A stretch of DNA of 43,904 nucleotides from Arcobacter sp. F2176 (GTDB lineage Bacteria; Campylobacterota; Campylobacteria; Campylobacterales; Arcobacteraceae): NCBI RefSeq assembly GCF_004116465.1, contig NZ_PDJV01000022.1, positions 1 to 43,904 of the forward strand, given 5' to 3'. The notes under the pieces are model-generated. The model had not been told where the DNA came from, ran no database searches, and was given only the letters and a program-made list of their open reading frames with translations. Numbering within the stretch: position 1 is the stretch's first letter; the number at the start of each line of letters is the position of its first letter. Of the stretch, positions 33,296 through 42,760 are shown piece by piece. The position numbers and the translations under genes are program-made.

Positions 33296-35020
33296 TTATC
33301 TTAATATATTATCTTTTGCAACTTCAATTAATTCATCACCTTTTCCATTAATTATTGCCCGTAACATATATATTCCAAATCCTTTTGCACTTTCAAAACT
33401 GATTTTAGGAGGCATTGTTAACTCTTGTTTTGCTGTTGTAACATCCAAAAGTGCTGCTCCGTCATATTGTAAAAACTCTTTTATTGTACTTTCTAATTCT
33501 TCTGGTTCTTCAACTCTAAAACCTTTCACTCCAACTGCTTTTGCAATTGCAGAAAAATCAGGATTTTCTAATTCTGTATTATCATACAAATATCCACCAG
33601 CTTTCATTTCAATGGCTACAAAGCCCAATGAACTATTATTATAAATAACTATTTTTGCTTTTATTTTATGTTGAAGAAGAGTTAAAAAATCTCCCATAAG
33701 CATAGCAAAACCTCCATCACCACATAAAGCAATGACTTCTTTATTGGGACAACTTACTTTTGCTCCAATTGCTTGAGGAAGAGCACTAGCCATTGAACCA
33801 TGATTAAAAGATCCTATAAGCTTTCTTTTTCCATTCATAGTTAAATATCTTGCTGCCCAAACAGTAGGTGTTCCCACATCACAAGTAAATATTGCATCAT
33901 CACTTGCATGTTTATCAATAAGTTTCGTTAAATATTGGGGATGTATTAATCCAAACTTACTATTTCCACTTGCTAATTTATCAAAATTTTCAACTGTACC
34001 TTTATAATGTTTTAGTGCACTTTTTAAAAAAGTGTTATCTTCTTTTCTATGAATTCTTGGTATTAACATTTCCAAGCTCGATTTTATGTCACCTACTAGA
34101 CCTAAGTCAACTTGTGTATGTCGTCCAATTGCTTCAGGTTTTATATCAATTTGAACTATTTTTGCATTTTGTGGATAAAAAGATTTATAAGGGAAAGCTG
34201 AACCCAAAATAAGTAATACATCAGAGTTTTCCATAGCATAATAGCCTGATTCATATCCTATAAGTCCTGTCATTCCAACGCTATTTGGGTTATTGCCTTC
34301 TATATACTCTTTCCCACCAAGAGCATGAACAACTGGTGCATTTAAAAGTTGGGCTAACTTAACTACCTCATCATGTGCATCCTTACACCCTGCTCCACAC
34401 ATAAAAGTAATTTTTTTATTTTCATTTAAAATTTTTGCTAATTCAATTATATCTCCCTCATCTGCTAGTACTTTTGGCAAATTTGGTTCATTCCATAACA
34501 ACTTTGAACTCTGAGGCATTGGTTTTAACATAATATCACCGGGAATGACAATTACACTAACACCATTTTTCAAAATAGCTTGTCTAATTGCAGTTTCTAA
34601 GATATGGGGCATTTGTTCAGGGTTTGAAACTAACTCACAAAAAACACTACACTCTTTGAATAAATTTTCTGGATGTGTTTCTTGAAAATAACCACTACCT
34701 ATTTCAGTTGATGGGATGTGAGAAGCAATTGCTAAAATAGGAACTCCTTTTCTTTGACAATCAAAAAGGCCATTTATAAGGTGTAAATTCCCAGGTCCAG
34801 AGGAACCAGCACAAACTGCTATCTTGCCACTAACTTTTGCATCAGCACCAGCTGCAAAAGCAGCTGTTTCTTCATGTCTTGTACCTATCCACTCAATCTG
34901 TGCTAATTTTTCCAAACTATCACTTAGTCCATTTAAAGAATCACCTGTGATTCCCCATATTCTTTTAATACCAACTTTTGCTAAAAGTTTTGCGAAATAC
35001 ATTGCTATACTATCATTCAT
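33296..35020 (-). CDS. poxB: Pyruvate oxidase / quinone-dependent pyruvate dehydrogenase
   Basis: A 574-residue thiamine-diphosphate flavoenzyme, converting pyruvate to acetate and CO2 and passing electrons to quinone or oxygen. Catalytic Glu in R-H-E-E-T-A-A-F-A-A-G near 50, the TPP-binding stretch L-C-G-D-G-G-F-A-M-L near 430 and the following N-N-S-S-L-G-F-V, and a central FAD-type domain (S-A-F-P-Y, Q-I-D-I-K-P-E-A-I-G-R). The C-terminal tail could be the membrane-binding peptide of PoxB. An acetolactate synthase or indolepyruvate enzyme is less likely because of the P-Q-S-S..L-W and K-G-F-G-I-Y-M-L segments. Confidence 0.87.
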   Translation of the reverse strand: MNDSIAMYFAKLLAKVGIKRIWGITGDSLNGLSDSLEKLAQIEWIGTRHEETAAFAAGADAKVSGKIAVCAGSSGPGNLHLINGLFDCQRKGVPILAIASHIPSTEIGSGYFQETHPENLFKECSVFCELVSNPEQMPHILETAIRQAILKNGVSVIVIPGDIMLKPMPQSSKLLWNEPNLPKVLADEGDIIELAKILNENKKITFMCGAGCKDAHDEVVKLAQLLNAPVVHALGGKEYIEGNNPNSVGMTGLIGYESGYYAMENSDVLLILGSAFPYKSFYPQNAKIVQIDIKPEAIGRHTQVDLGLVGDIKSSLEMLIPRIHRKEDNTFLKSALKHYKGTVENFDKLASGNSKFGLIHPQYLTKLIDKHASDDAIFTCDVGTPTVWAARYLTMNGKRKLIGSFNHGSMASALPQAIGAKVSCPNKEVIALCGDGGFAMLMGDFLTLLQHKIKAKIVIYNNSSLGFVAIEMKAGGYLYDNTELENPDFSAIAKAVGVKGFRVEEPEELESTIKEFLQYDGAALLDVTTAKQELTMPPKISFESAKGFGIYMLRAIINGKGDELIEVAKDNILR

Positions 35021-35321
35021 AAAAAAATCCTTTTAAATAATTATTGACATATGCTCATTATAATCTTTTTATTTTTATTTTTATTTAACTATTTATTGTA
35101 ATTTTGGAATTTATTTTCAAAGGCATATTCATAACTTTTTTCATATTTTAAACTCTCCAAGCCCTTTTAATTACACACCTTTTAATTATTTAATCTTTAA
35201 GAATAGAAAAAAACTTATTATTAATATTAAATAAATAATATAATTTATACTTATAATTATTTCTTATAATAAATTTTATAATTGTTTAATATTTATAATA
35301 GTAATATAAATTATAATTATA
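35021..35321. other. Extremely AT-rich divergent intergenic region
   Basis: This gap between poxB and the flavoprotein gene has no gene. From about 35215 to 35325 it contains only a handful of G or C bases, with many TAATAT and TTATAA tracts. It must hold both divergent promoters, but no box stands out from the background. It could also bind nucleoid proteins. Confidence 0.6.
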
Positions 35322-36518
35322 ATGGAATTAAAAAAAATGAAAAAAATACTTATACTAGGAGGTGGTTTTGCTGGGATTGATGCAGCATCTCACCTTAAAA
35401 AAATGAATTATGATGTTACATTAGTAAGTGATAGAGACTATTTCTTTATATACCCAACTTCTATTTGGATTCCAACCCATGAAATTGCATTTAAAGAAAC
35501 TTGCATTGATTTAAATGAACTTCAAAAGGCACATGGTTTTAAACTTATAATTGATGGAGTTTATAAAATATCAAAACAGAATAATAGTGTCACTTTAAAA
35601 AGTGGTAAAGTTCTTGATGATTACGATTATCTTATTATTGCAATAGGAGCATCAAAAATGAAACCAAAAGGTGTAGAGCATACTCTTTCTATTTGTGGAA
35701 AACCAACCCAAGCACTTGATATAAGAGATGCATTAGACTCACTTATAGAAAAAGAAAGTGGAAAAATAGCAATGGGTTTTGGAGGTAATCCAAAAGATAG
35801 TTCTGCTGTTAGAGGAGGTCCTGCCTTTGAGTTACTTTTTAATGTTCACAATTTGCTTAAGAAAAAAGGAATAAGAGATAGATTTGAATTAACATTTTTT
35901 GCACCTATGGAAGAACCTGGAAAACGCATGGGAAAAAATGCACTTAAGATGATGTCTACTATGTTTGACAAACTAAAAATCAAACAACACTTTGGGAAAA
36001 AAATTACCCATTTTGAAAAAGATGGTGTAGTATTTGAAGATGAAAGTAAACTTGATGCCGATTTAATAATGTTTATACCAGCAGGTGATGGACATGAGAT
36101 TATTAAAGAATCTGACCTTCCTACAAATGATACTGGCTTTATTAAAACAGATGATTACTCTTGTGTTTTAAATGAGGATAGAAGTCTAAGTAATATTTAT
36201 GCTATTGGTGATGTAGCTTCGCTAGAAGGTTATGATTGGAGAGCAAAACAAGGTCATGTAGCAGAAGTTATGGCAAAAAATGCTGCACATAATATACACC
36301 AAAGAGAACAAAATAAAACTAACTTCAAAGGATACCATGAACACTTAAATATACTTTGTGTAATGGATACAGGAAATGGAGCGGCTTTTGTTTATAGGGA
36401 CGAAAAAAAAGCATTTATGCTTCCAATGCCTATATTTGGTCACTGGCTTAAAAAAGGTTGGGGAGTATATTGTCGTAATACAAAACTTGGGAAAATACCT
36501 AGAATACCTGGGATGTAA
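35322..36518 (+). CDS. FAD-dependent pyridine nucleotide-type oxidoreductase, sulfide:quinone reductase-like
   Basis: A 398-residue two-dinucleotide-binding-domain flavoprotein. FAD motif G-G-G-F-A-G-I-D-A near 13, second motif around G-G-N-P-K-D-S-S near 154, and A-I-G-D-V-A near 291 for the FAD ribityl. Domain layout and the region F-F-I-Y-P-T-S-I-W near 42 recall SQR. The Cys residues (56, 125, 281, 344, 386) do not obviously match the SQR redox set, so NDH-2-like or another quinone reductase is possible. Two starts are possible (ATG at 35322 and 35337), neither with a good ribosome site. A terminator follows at 36553. Confidence 0.75.
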   Translation: MELKKMKKILILGGGFAGIDAASHLKKMNYDVTLVSDRDYFFIYPTSIWIPTHEIAFKETCIDLNELQKAHGFKLIIDGVYKISKQNNSVTLKSGKVLDDYDYLIIAIGASKMKPKGVEHTLSICGKPTQALDIRDALDSLIEKESGKIAMGFGGNPKDSSAVRGGPAFELLFNVHNLLKKKGIRDRFELTFFAPMEEPGKRMGKNALKMMSTMFDKLKIKQHFGKKITHFEKDGVVFEDESKLDADLIMFIPAGDGHEIIKESDLPTNDTGFIKTDDYSCVLNEDRSLSNIYAIGDVASLEGYDWRAKQGHVAEVMAKNAAHNIHQREQNKTNFKGYHEHLNILCVMDTGNGAAFVYRDEKKAFMLPMPIFGHWLKKGWGVYCRNTKLGKIPRIPGM

Positions 36519-36552
36519 AAGCTTAAGTATGCTTTGAAGTTTTATGAAAAAA

Positions 36553-36578
36553 TATAGCCAAATCAGCTATACTTTTTT
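36553..36578 (+). terminator. Terminator after the flavoprotein gene
   Basis: TATAGC (36553-36558), loop, GCTATA (36566-36571), then CTTTTTT. It ends two bases before the ATG at 36580 and decides the start of the next gene. Confidence 0.75.
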
Positions 36579-36579
36579 C

Positions 36580-37101
36580 ATGAAATATATAATTACTATA
36601 CTATTAACCATCTTATTTATAGGCTGTAGCGTATCTAATATTCAAGTTGAAAAAAATCTAACTAAGGATAATAAGTTGGCTATTTTATTATCTTCATTAA
36701 ATAATAAAGTCAATAAAAAAGAAGCCAAAATTCTCTCCAATGAAATGTTTAAACAATCTCAATTTTTAAAAGAATCATATGATTTAGTAAGCCCTCCTTT
36801 ATTTCAAAACTTTTTAGTAAATATTGGATTAAAAGATAAAGGCTTATGCTGGCAATTTGCATATGATATGCTAAAACATGCAAAAAGTTTAGATTTAAAA
36901 AGCTTTGATTATTATATAGGTGGAGCAAATATTGGTGACTATTGGAGAGAACACACCACTTTGGTAGTTACCTGCAAAGATTGTAACTTTAGTGATGGAA
37001 TAGTTCTTGACCCATGGAGAAATTCAGGAGAATTATTTTACTCAAAAGTGAAAAAAGATACTCAATATGTTTGGTCTCAAAGGGGTGAAAAAAGGAATTG
37101 A
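36580..37101 (+). CDS. Putative lipoprotein with a Cys-His-Asp arrangement
   Basis: A 173-residue exported protein. Hydrophobic N-terminus I-I-T-I-L-L-T-I-L-F-I-G-C gives a good lipobox. The C-terminal half has G-L-C-W-Q-F-A-Y-D-M, Y-W-R-E-H-T-T-L-V-V and G-I-V-L-D-P-W, a spacing that suggests a papain/transglutaminase-like Cys-His-Asp triad; two more cysteines form C-K-D-C. I do not recognise the family by name. An in-frame ATG at 36544 would put the upstream terminator inside the coding sequence and spoil the signal peptide, so 36580 is preferred. Confidence 0.7.
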   Translation: MKYIITILLTILFIGCSVSNIQVEKNLTKDNKLAILLSSLNNKVNKKEAKILSNEMFKQSQFLKESYDLVSPPLFQNFLVNIGLKDKGLCWQFAYDMLKHAKSLDLKSFDYYIGGANIGDYWREHTTLVVTCKDCNFSDGIVLDPWRNSGELFYSKVKKDTQYVWSQRGEKRN

Positions 37102-37170
37102 TAAAATAGATATACAAATTACTGATCTGTGTAAATTTCCCCATTTTAGCGATATCATAAATAGATAAGG

Positions 37171-37176
37171 TATAAT
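37171..37176 (+). promoter_or_regulatory. -10 box of the BCCT transporter gene
   Basis: TATAAT 24 bases before the ATG, with a strong AAAGGAG ribosome site in between; no clear -35. Confidence 0.4.
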
Positions 37177-37199
37177 GCATTTTTTTGTAAAGGAGAATA

Positions 37200-39197
37200 A
37201 TGAAAAATGAAAAAAACTCAACTATTTTAAAACCAGTATTTTATCCCTCGGTTGCTATTATTGCAATACTTGTGATATTTGCAATGACAATGCCTCAAGT
37301 AGCAGGTGAAACTTTTAATGGAGTGAAACATTTCATAGCAGATAAATTTGGTTGGCTTTATATGCTTAGTGTTGGAATTTTTGCTATATTTGTAATCTTT
37401 CTTGCAATATCTCCTTTTGGAAGATTTAAATTAGGGCCTGACCAATCAAAACCTGCCTATAGTCATATTTCGTGGTTTGCTATGCTTTTTAGTGCAGGTA
37501 TGGGAATTGGACTGATGTTTTGGGGTGTAGCAGAACCTGTTATGCACTATGGAGCACCTCCTGTTGGTGACAAAGAGACAATTGAAGCTGCTAAACAAGC
37601 TATGCGAATCACTTTTTTTCACTGGGGATTACATGCTTGGGCAATATATGCTGTTGTTGGTTTAGTACTAGCGTATTTTTCTTTTAGACATGGATTACCT
37701 CTTTCTATTAGATCAGCTCTTTATCCAATGATAGGAGAGAAAATTTATGGAAAAATAGGACATACAGTTGATACAATAGCAATACTTGGAACTGTTTTTG
37801 GTGTTGCAACTTCATTGGGACTAGGAGTATTACAAGTCAATGCTGGACTTAATTATATTTTTGATATTCCTGTTGGACTTACAACACAAATTATATTAAT
37901 TGCTATTATTACAACTATGGCAACAGTTTCTGTTGTTTTAGGACTTGATGGAGGAATTAAACGATTATCGGAATTGAATCTTTATCTTGCACTAGCACTT
38001 GTTTTATTTGTGTTTTTAGCAGGTCCAAGCTTCTTTTTACTTGGAGCATTAGTTCAAAATATAGGAAATTATTTATCGCATATTGTACAAATGACTTTCA
38101 ACCAATACATTTATCTAGATACAAAATGGATGGGATCTTGGACATTCTTTTATTGGGCTTGGTGGATTGCATGGGCACCTTTTGTTGGGATGTTTATTGC
38201 ACGAGTTTCAAGAGGTAGAACTATAAGAGAGTTTGTTCTTGGTGTTTTATTTGTTCCTGTTGGATTTACTTTAGTTTGGATGACAGTTTTTGGTAATAGC
38301 GCACTGCATTCAATTATGAAAGAAGGATTTACTAGTCTAAGTTCAGCTGTATCAGCAGATGTTGCAACTGCCTTATTCAAATTCTTAGAACACTTCCCTT
38401 TTTCTAGTATTATTTCAATCCTTGCTATTATCTTAGTTGTTACTTTCTTTGTAACTTCTTCTGATTCAGGTTCATTGGTAGTTGACACTATTTCAAGTGG
38501 AGGAAGAGAAAATAATCCTGTATGGCAAAGAATATTTTGGGCAGTACTTGAAGGTGTTGTTGCAGCAGCATTATTAATAGCTGGTGGATTAGGAGCTTTA
38601 CAAGCAGCTTCTATTGTTATTGCTTTACCTTTTGCTGTTATTATGCTTATTGCATGTTGGGGACTGTATAAAGCCTTACACTTAGAATCTATTCGATATG
38701 ACTCACTTCAACATCATATGAATGCAGGACGACATGGAGAAGTATCTGGAACTTGGCAAAATAGACTTTCAAGACTTATTGAATTTCCAACGCCAGAGGA
38801 AACACGAAGATACATCAATGAAGATGTAATTACTGCTATGCAAAATGTAGAAGAAGAGCTTGAGAGACATGGTTGGAATGTAGAAGTTATTAACAACAAA
38901 GAAAAAAGTGTTTCTGTTTTAACAGTAGAACACAATGGTGATTTAGACTTTACATATGAAGTAAGATTCAGTAGATATGATACACCAACATATGCATTTC
39001 CTGAAATACTTAATCCAAATCATGAACAAAAGAAATACGCTAGAGCAGAAGTTTATTTACAAGATGGGAATAAAGCCTATGATATTTATGGATATGAGAT
39101 GGATGTAGTTGCAAGTGATATTATTGATCAGTTTGAAAAACACAGACACTTTTTACATATAACTGCAGGATTAAATCCTGTTATACCTATAGATTAA
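37200..39197 (+). CDS. BCCT family transporter (betaine/choline/carnitine type)
   Basis: A 665-residue sodium- or proton-coupled importer of quaternary ammonium compatible solutes. Twelve helices in the first 500 residues. The glycine-rich G-M-G-I-G-L-M-F-W-G-V-A-E-P near 100 and the aromatic/BCCT signature W-W-I-A-W-A-P-F-V-G-M-F near 320 identify the family. The sodium-site-like G-M-G-I-G segment is as in BetP. A long C-terminal cytoplasmic domain (500-665) is predicted to be involved in osmotic regulation, as in BetT-type carriers. Convergent with the sugar dehydrogenase. Confidence 0.93.
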   Translation: MKNEKNSTILKPVFYPSVAIIAILVIFAMTMPQVAGETFNGVKHFIADKFGWLYMLSVGIFAIFVIFLAISPFGRFKLGPDQSKPAYSHISWFAMLFSAGMGIGLMFWGVAEPVMHYGAPPVGDKETIEAAKQAMRITFFHWGLHAWAIYAVVGLVLAYFSFRHGLPLSIRSALYPMIGEKIYGKIGHTVDTIAILGTVFGVATSLGLGVLQVNAGLNYIFDIPVGLTTQIILIAIITTMATVSVVLGLDGGIKRLSELNLYLALALVLFVFLAGPSFFLLGALVQNIGNYLSHIVQMTFNQYIYLDTKWMGSWTFFYWAWWIAWAPFVGMFIARVSRGRTIREFVLGVLFVPVGFTLVWMTVFGNSALHSIMKEGFTSLSSAVSADVATALFKFLEHFPFSSIISILAIILVVTFFVTSSDSGSLVVDTISSGGRENNPVWQRIFWAVLEGVVAAALLIAGGLGALQAASIVIALPFAVIMLIACWGLYKALHLESIRYDSLQHHMNAGRHGEVSGTWQNRLSRLIEFPTPEETRRYINEDVITAMQNVEEELERHGWNVEVINNKEKSVSVLTVEHNGDLDFTYEVRFSRYDTPTYAFPEILNPNHEQKKYARAEVYLQDGNKAYDIYGYEMDVVASDIIDQFEKHRHFLHITAGLNPVIPID

Positions 39198-39206
39198 AAA
39201 ATCAAA

Positions 39207-39229
39207 CCAATAGCTTTTAAAGCTATTGG
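39207..39229. terminator. Bidirectional terminator between the BCCT and sugar dehydrogenase genes
   Basis: CCAATAGCTTT and AAAGCTATTGG around a single T: 11-base perfect arms, with TATTTT on the right and A-rich sequence on the left. Confidence 0.8.
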
Positions 39230-39260
39230 TATTTTAAAACTTTCATTATCTTTTTTATTT

Positions 39261-40367
39261 TTAAAAAAGTTTATAAATATTTCCACTATCCGTTGAAATA
39301 TAAAGATTACCTTTTTTATCTTCTATTACGTTTCTAATACGTTCATCTAGATTTTCTAAAAGGCGCTCTTCTTTTATAACATTATTATTTTTATCAATAA
39401 CTATGCGATTTAAATGTGTAAGTTTCAAGGCACCTTGAAAAATATTTCCCTTCCATGCTTTAAATTTAGTCCCCTCATAAATAATCAATGACCCAGGAGC
39501 AATAGAAGGATCAAAATATTTTATTGGTTGAGTCATGCCTTTTTTATGTGTGCTCTCACCTACTGATAATAAAGGATTCCAATACTCTTTTCCATATGAA
39601 ATAACTGGCCAACCATAGTTTTCACCCTTTTTGATAATATTAATTTCATCACCACCTCTTGGTCCATGTTCTCCACTAAAAAGTTGCTTGTTTTTTTTAT
39701 AAAAAAAAAGTCCTTGAGGATTACGATGACCATAACTATAAATTTCTGGCAAAGCATTTTTTTGATTTATAAAAGGATTATCATTAGGAATTGTTCCATC
39801 TAAATTAAGTCTAATAATAGTGCCCGCATGTGTGCTTAAATCTTGACCATTTGGCCTAATTCCCCTATCACCTACACCAAAGAAAATATGTCCTTTATCA
39901 TCAAACGCAATTCTACTTCCAAAATGTCTTGTAGTATCACTTAAAGATTGAGTAAGTAAAATATCTTCTATATTCTCTAGTTTATCATTAATTAATTTTG
40001 CTTTAGCAAGTGTTGTTGCACCTTTATTATCAATATTTTTTACATAAGTAAAAAATATCGTGTGGTCTTTTGAAAAAGATGGTGAAGCCTTTACATCTAG
40101 TAAACCAGCTTGCCCTTGCAAAAATAGTTTTAAAGATGACTTTAGAGGTTTTAGAGTTCTATTTTGTATATTAAATATAACAAATTGACCTTTTTTTAAA
40201 CTCAAAATCATATTGTGATTATCTAACATACTCATACCCCAAACTATGCCTAAGTTTGATGCAACTTTTTCTACAGATATATTCATATTTTCACTTTTAA
40301 ATTCTGTTATAGTTTGAGAAAATAGTGATAAAAAGAGCATTGTATTTATTATAAAAACTTTTATCAT
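39261..40367 (-). CDS. PQQ-dependent aldose sugar dehydrogenase-type protein
   Basis: A 368-residue periplasmic beta-propeller of the soluble glucose/sorbosone dehydrogenase family (YliI type). Signal peptide at 1-18; conserved S-D-T-T-R-H-F-G-S-R-I-A-F near 145, G-V-G-D-R-G near 165, Y-G-H-R-N-P-Q-G-L near 212, and G-E-H-G-P-R-G-G-D-E-I-N-I near 232. These loops hold PQQ and calcium in the family. No PQQ synthesis genes are nearby. The neighbouring GntP permease suggests aldonate use, but the genes are not obviously one operon. Confidence 0.88.
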   Translation of the reverse strand: MIKVFIINTMLFLSLFSQTITEFKSENMNISVEKVASNLGIVWGMSMLDNHNMILSLKKGQFVIFNIQNRTLKPLKSSLKLFLQGQAGLLDVKASPSFSKDHTIFFTYVKNIDNKGATTLAKAKLINDKLENIEDILLTQSLSDTTRHFGSRIAFDDKGHIFFGVGDRGIRPNGQDLSTHAGTIIRLNLDGTIPNDNPFINQKNALPEIYSYGHRNPQGLFFYKKNKQLFSGEHGPRGGDEINIIKKGENYGWPVISYGKEYWNPLLSVGESTHKKGMTQPIKYFDPSIAPGSLIIYEGTKFKAWKGNIFQGALKLTHLNRIVIDKNNNVIKEERLLENLDERIRNVIEDKKGNLYISTDSGNIYKLF

Positions 40368-40442
40368 GAGATCATCCTTATAAATTAATATTTATATATT
40401 GTAATAATATAAGTTTTAAGTATGATAAATTATGTAATTTAG

Positions 40443-40469
40443 ATATAGGTACTTAAAAAGTACCTATAT
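40443..40469. terminator. Hairpin between gntP and the sugar dehydrogenase gene
   Basis: ATATAGGTACTT and AAGTACCTATAT are perfect 12-base arms around AAA. It lies 17 bases after the gntP stop (minus strand), so it probably ends that transcript, although the T run is short. Confidence 0.65.
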
Positions 40470-40486
40470 TTTATAGAAGTTATAAA

Positions 40487-41827
40487 TTAAAGTAAAATTC
40501 CAGCTAATAAATAAACAATAGCAATAGTTACAAGACCTTGAAGCAAAGTAGCAGTAGTATATGCTTTATATGCAGTTGCTACATCCATTTGACTAAATCT
40601 TGAGACAACCCAAAAGAAACTATCATTTGCATGACTTACAGTCATTGCTCCTGCACCAATTGCCATTACTGTTAATACTTTTCCAAGTTCACTATCTAAG
40701 CCTAAATTTGCAAGTAAAGGATAAATGATAGTAGAAGTTACAACTAATGCAGTTGTTGATGAACCTTGAGCAGATTTTAAAGCAGCTGCAATAATAAATG
40801 GAACAAGAATACCTAAACTTAGAGTTTGAAGAACATCACCTAAATAAGATCCTATTCCACTTGCTTTTAAAACAGCTCCCAAAGCTCCACCTGCACCTGT
40901 GATAATTAAAATCTCACCTGCATTTTTAATCCCTTCACCTATCCAACCTGACAATCTCTCTTCATCAAATTTTGGTAAAAGCATCGTAGCAAATAATAAA
41001 CCTATAAATAAAGCATTTGTAGGATTCCCTAAAAATATAAATAATTTATAAATAGAAGTTTCACTCATATCTTTAAAAACAAGTTTTATGATACTTGCTA
41101 ATGCCATTAAAAGAATTGGAATAAAAATAGGTGCAAATGATTTAAAAGCACTTGGCAATTCTCCATATTTTTCAATAACTTCACTATCTTTTTCCAAATC
41201 CACAAGAGTATCTTCTCCACTTTTATAGATTTTTCCAGAACGCAAAGCCCAAAAATATCCTGCAAGCATTGTTATAATAGATATAAAAATACCAAAGATA
41301 ATTACAAGTCCTAAGTTATCAACCATCAAATTACCTGCTGCTGCAATAGGACCAGGTGTTGGTGGGACTAAAGTATGAGTTGCAAAAAGTCCAGTTGCCA
41401 AAGCGACACTCATAGCAACACCTGAAACTTGTAATTGCTTAACCATAGAGCGTTTTAAAGCATTTAAAATTACAAATCCACTATCACAAAAAACAGGAAT
41501 AGAAACAATATATCCAATTACTGACATGGCTAATACAGGTCTTTTCTTTCCAACAATTTTTAAAATAACATTTGCCATTTTAATTGCAGCACCACTTTTT
41601 TCAAGTATTACTCCAATAATAGTTCCAAGAACAATCACAATTCCAATATAAGCTAATATTCCACCAAAGCCTTTGGTCATAGTACTTGCAATATCGTTGT
41701 ATCCCATACCAACACTAATAGCGATACCATACGCTGCAATTAACAAAGCAATAAATGGATGTAATTTCCACTTACTTGTAGCAAGAACTATAAAAATAAC
41801 AGCAAGCAATAAAATAACTACTAACAT
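40487..41827 (-). CDS. GntP family permease (gluconate:H+ symporter type)
   Basis: A 446-residue inner-membrane protein with 12 or more helices. Family sections: G-F-G-G-I-L-A-Y-I-G-I-V-I-V-L-G-T-I near 53, S-I-P-V-F-C-D-S-G-F-V-I-L near 108, A-T-H-T-L-V-P-P-T-P-G-P near 148, and A-Q-G-S-S-T-T-A-L-V near 352. It imports gluconate or a related sugar acid or hydroxy acid. ATG follows AGGGG; a palindrome lies just upstream. Confidence 0.9.
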   Translation of the reverse strand: MLVVILLLAVIFIVLATSKWKLHPFIALLIAAYGIAISVGMGYNDIASTMTKGFGGILAYIGIVIVLGTIIGVILEKSGAAIKMANVILKIVGKKRPVLAMSVIGYIVSIPVFCDSGFVILNALKRSMVKQLQVSGVAMSVALATGLFATHTLVPPTPGPIAAAGNLMVDNLGLVIIFGIFISIITMLAGYFWALRSGKIYKSGEDTLVDLEKDSEVIEKYGELPSAFKSFAPIFIPILLMALASIIKLVFKDMSETSIYKLFIFLGNPTNALFIGLLFATMLLPKFDEERLSGWIGEGIKNAGEILIITGAGGALGAVLKASGIGSYLGDVLQTLSLGILVPFIIAAALKSAQGSSTTALVVTSTIIYPLLANLGLDSELGKVLTVMAIGAGAMTVSHANDSFFWVVSRFSQMDVATAYKAYTTATLLQGLVTIAIVYLLAGILL

Positions 41828-41842
41828 AAAACCCCTTTTGTA

Positions 41843-41862
41843 TTTAAGAATATGTTCTTAAA
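41843..41862. promoter_or_regulatory. Palindromic operator upstream of gntP
   Basis: TTTAAGAA, TATG, TTCTTAAA: perfect 8-base arms, 16 bases before the gntP start. It may be a repressor site. Confidence 0.5.
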
Positions 41863-41946
41863 TTATTTTTAATTTTTAAAATTAATAAAAGAAAAAAGTA
41901 TAGCAAAAAAAAGTAAAATTTTTCAGATTTAGAAGGCAAATGTATT

Positions 41947-42381
41947 TTAATTTTTAGAAATTATTTCTTTTGAATTTTGATTCTTTATTCTGCAAAAAAA
42001 TACAACAATTGAATATATAAGAATAAAATATAATAGTATTGGAGTAAAAGCCATAAAAGCAGAAATAAGTAAGATCCCATATAACCAATCACTTATGTAC
42101 TGAAAATAAGGAATAATATAACTAGTTCCAGACATCGTTCCTTCATTCCAACCCGTTGTATTCATTAAAAATAGTATATTTACTAAAACTATTAACAAAA
42201 AAGCAATTTTTGTAGAGTGTTTGTTATTTTTTAAAAGAATTCTTACAAAAAGTGATATAAGACAGCTTATAAAAAATAAAGAGAGAATGGCTTTTGAATC
42301 ATCAGTATAATCGCCACTTAATAATATAGTTATAATAAAGTATACAATTATGAAAAAAACTATTTTAAAAAATAAATTCAT
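41947..42381 (-). CDS. Hypothetical membrane protein, four helices
   Basis: A 144-residue protein of unknown family. Predicted membrane segments lie at about 3-22, 30-50, 57-75 and 95-130; the tail (F-C-R-I-K-N-Q-N-S-K) is cytoplasmic. Nothing in the neighbourhood points to a function. Confidence 0.55.
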   Translation of the reverse strand: MNLFFKIVFFIIVYFIITILLSGDYTDDSKAILSLFFISCLISLFVRILLKNNKHSTKIAFLLIVLVNILFLMNTTGWNEGTMSGTSYIIPYFQYISDWLYGILLISAFMAFTPILLYFILIYSIVVFFCRIKNQNSKEIISKN

Positions 42382-42466
42382 TTGTATCCTATGTCAAGAT
42401 TTTATTTGAGTATTTTATTTAAAATTTCCGTAGAAGATATAAATCATAATTATTTCATTAGATTAT

Positions 42467-42757
42467 TTAGTCTCTTTCTTTCCAATAATTTGGTTCTCGA
42501 TTTAATTGCATCACAGCCAAAATAATTATTTCTTCATTTCTTTGATAATAAATTACTCCAAAGGGAAATCTATTCATTAAACATCTTCTAATATCATTAT
42601 CTAGAATTTGCCAAGCTTTTGGGTATTTTAAAATTCTTTGAATAGTTTTGTAAACTTCATTAGCAAATTCTAAACCAAGGTTTCTTTTGCACTCTTCATA
42701 ATAATCAATTGAAATATTAAATTCTAATTCTGCATCAGGATGAAATGAATAAGTCAT
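42467..42757 (-). CDS. RelE/ParE family toxin
   Basis: A 96-residue toxin of a type II system. F-H-P-D-A-E-L-E-F near 5, S-I-D-Y-Y-E-E near 16, and the C-terminal core F-P-F-G-V-I-Y-Y-Q-R-N-E-E-I-I-I-L-A-V-M near 64-83 are typical of the ParE/RelE fold. The gene starts three bases after the antitoxin stop, in the usual antitoxin-first order. Whether it cuts mRNA or blocks gyrase cannot be told. Confidence 0.9.
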   Translation of the reverse strand: MTYSFHPDAELEFNISIDYYEECKRNLGLEFANEVYKTIQRILKYPKAWQILDNDIRRCLMNRFPFGVIYYQRNEEIIILAVMQLNREPNYWKERD

Positions 42758-42760
42758 TTA

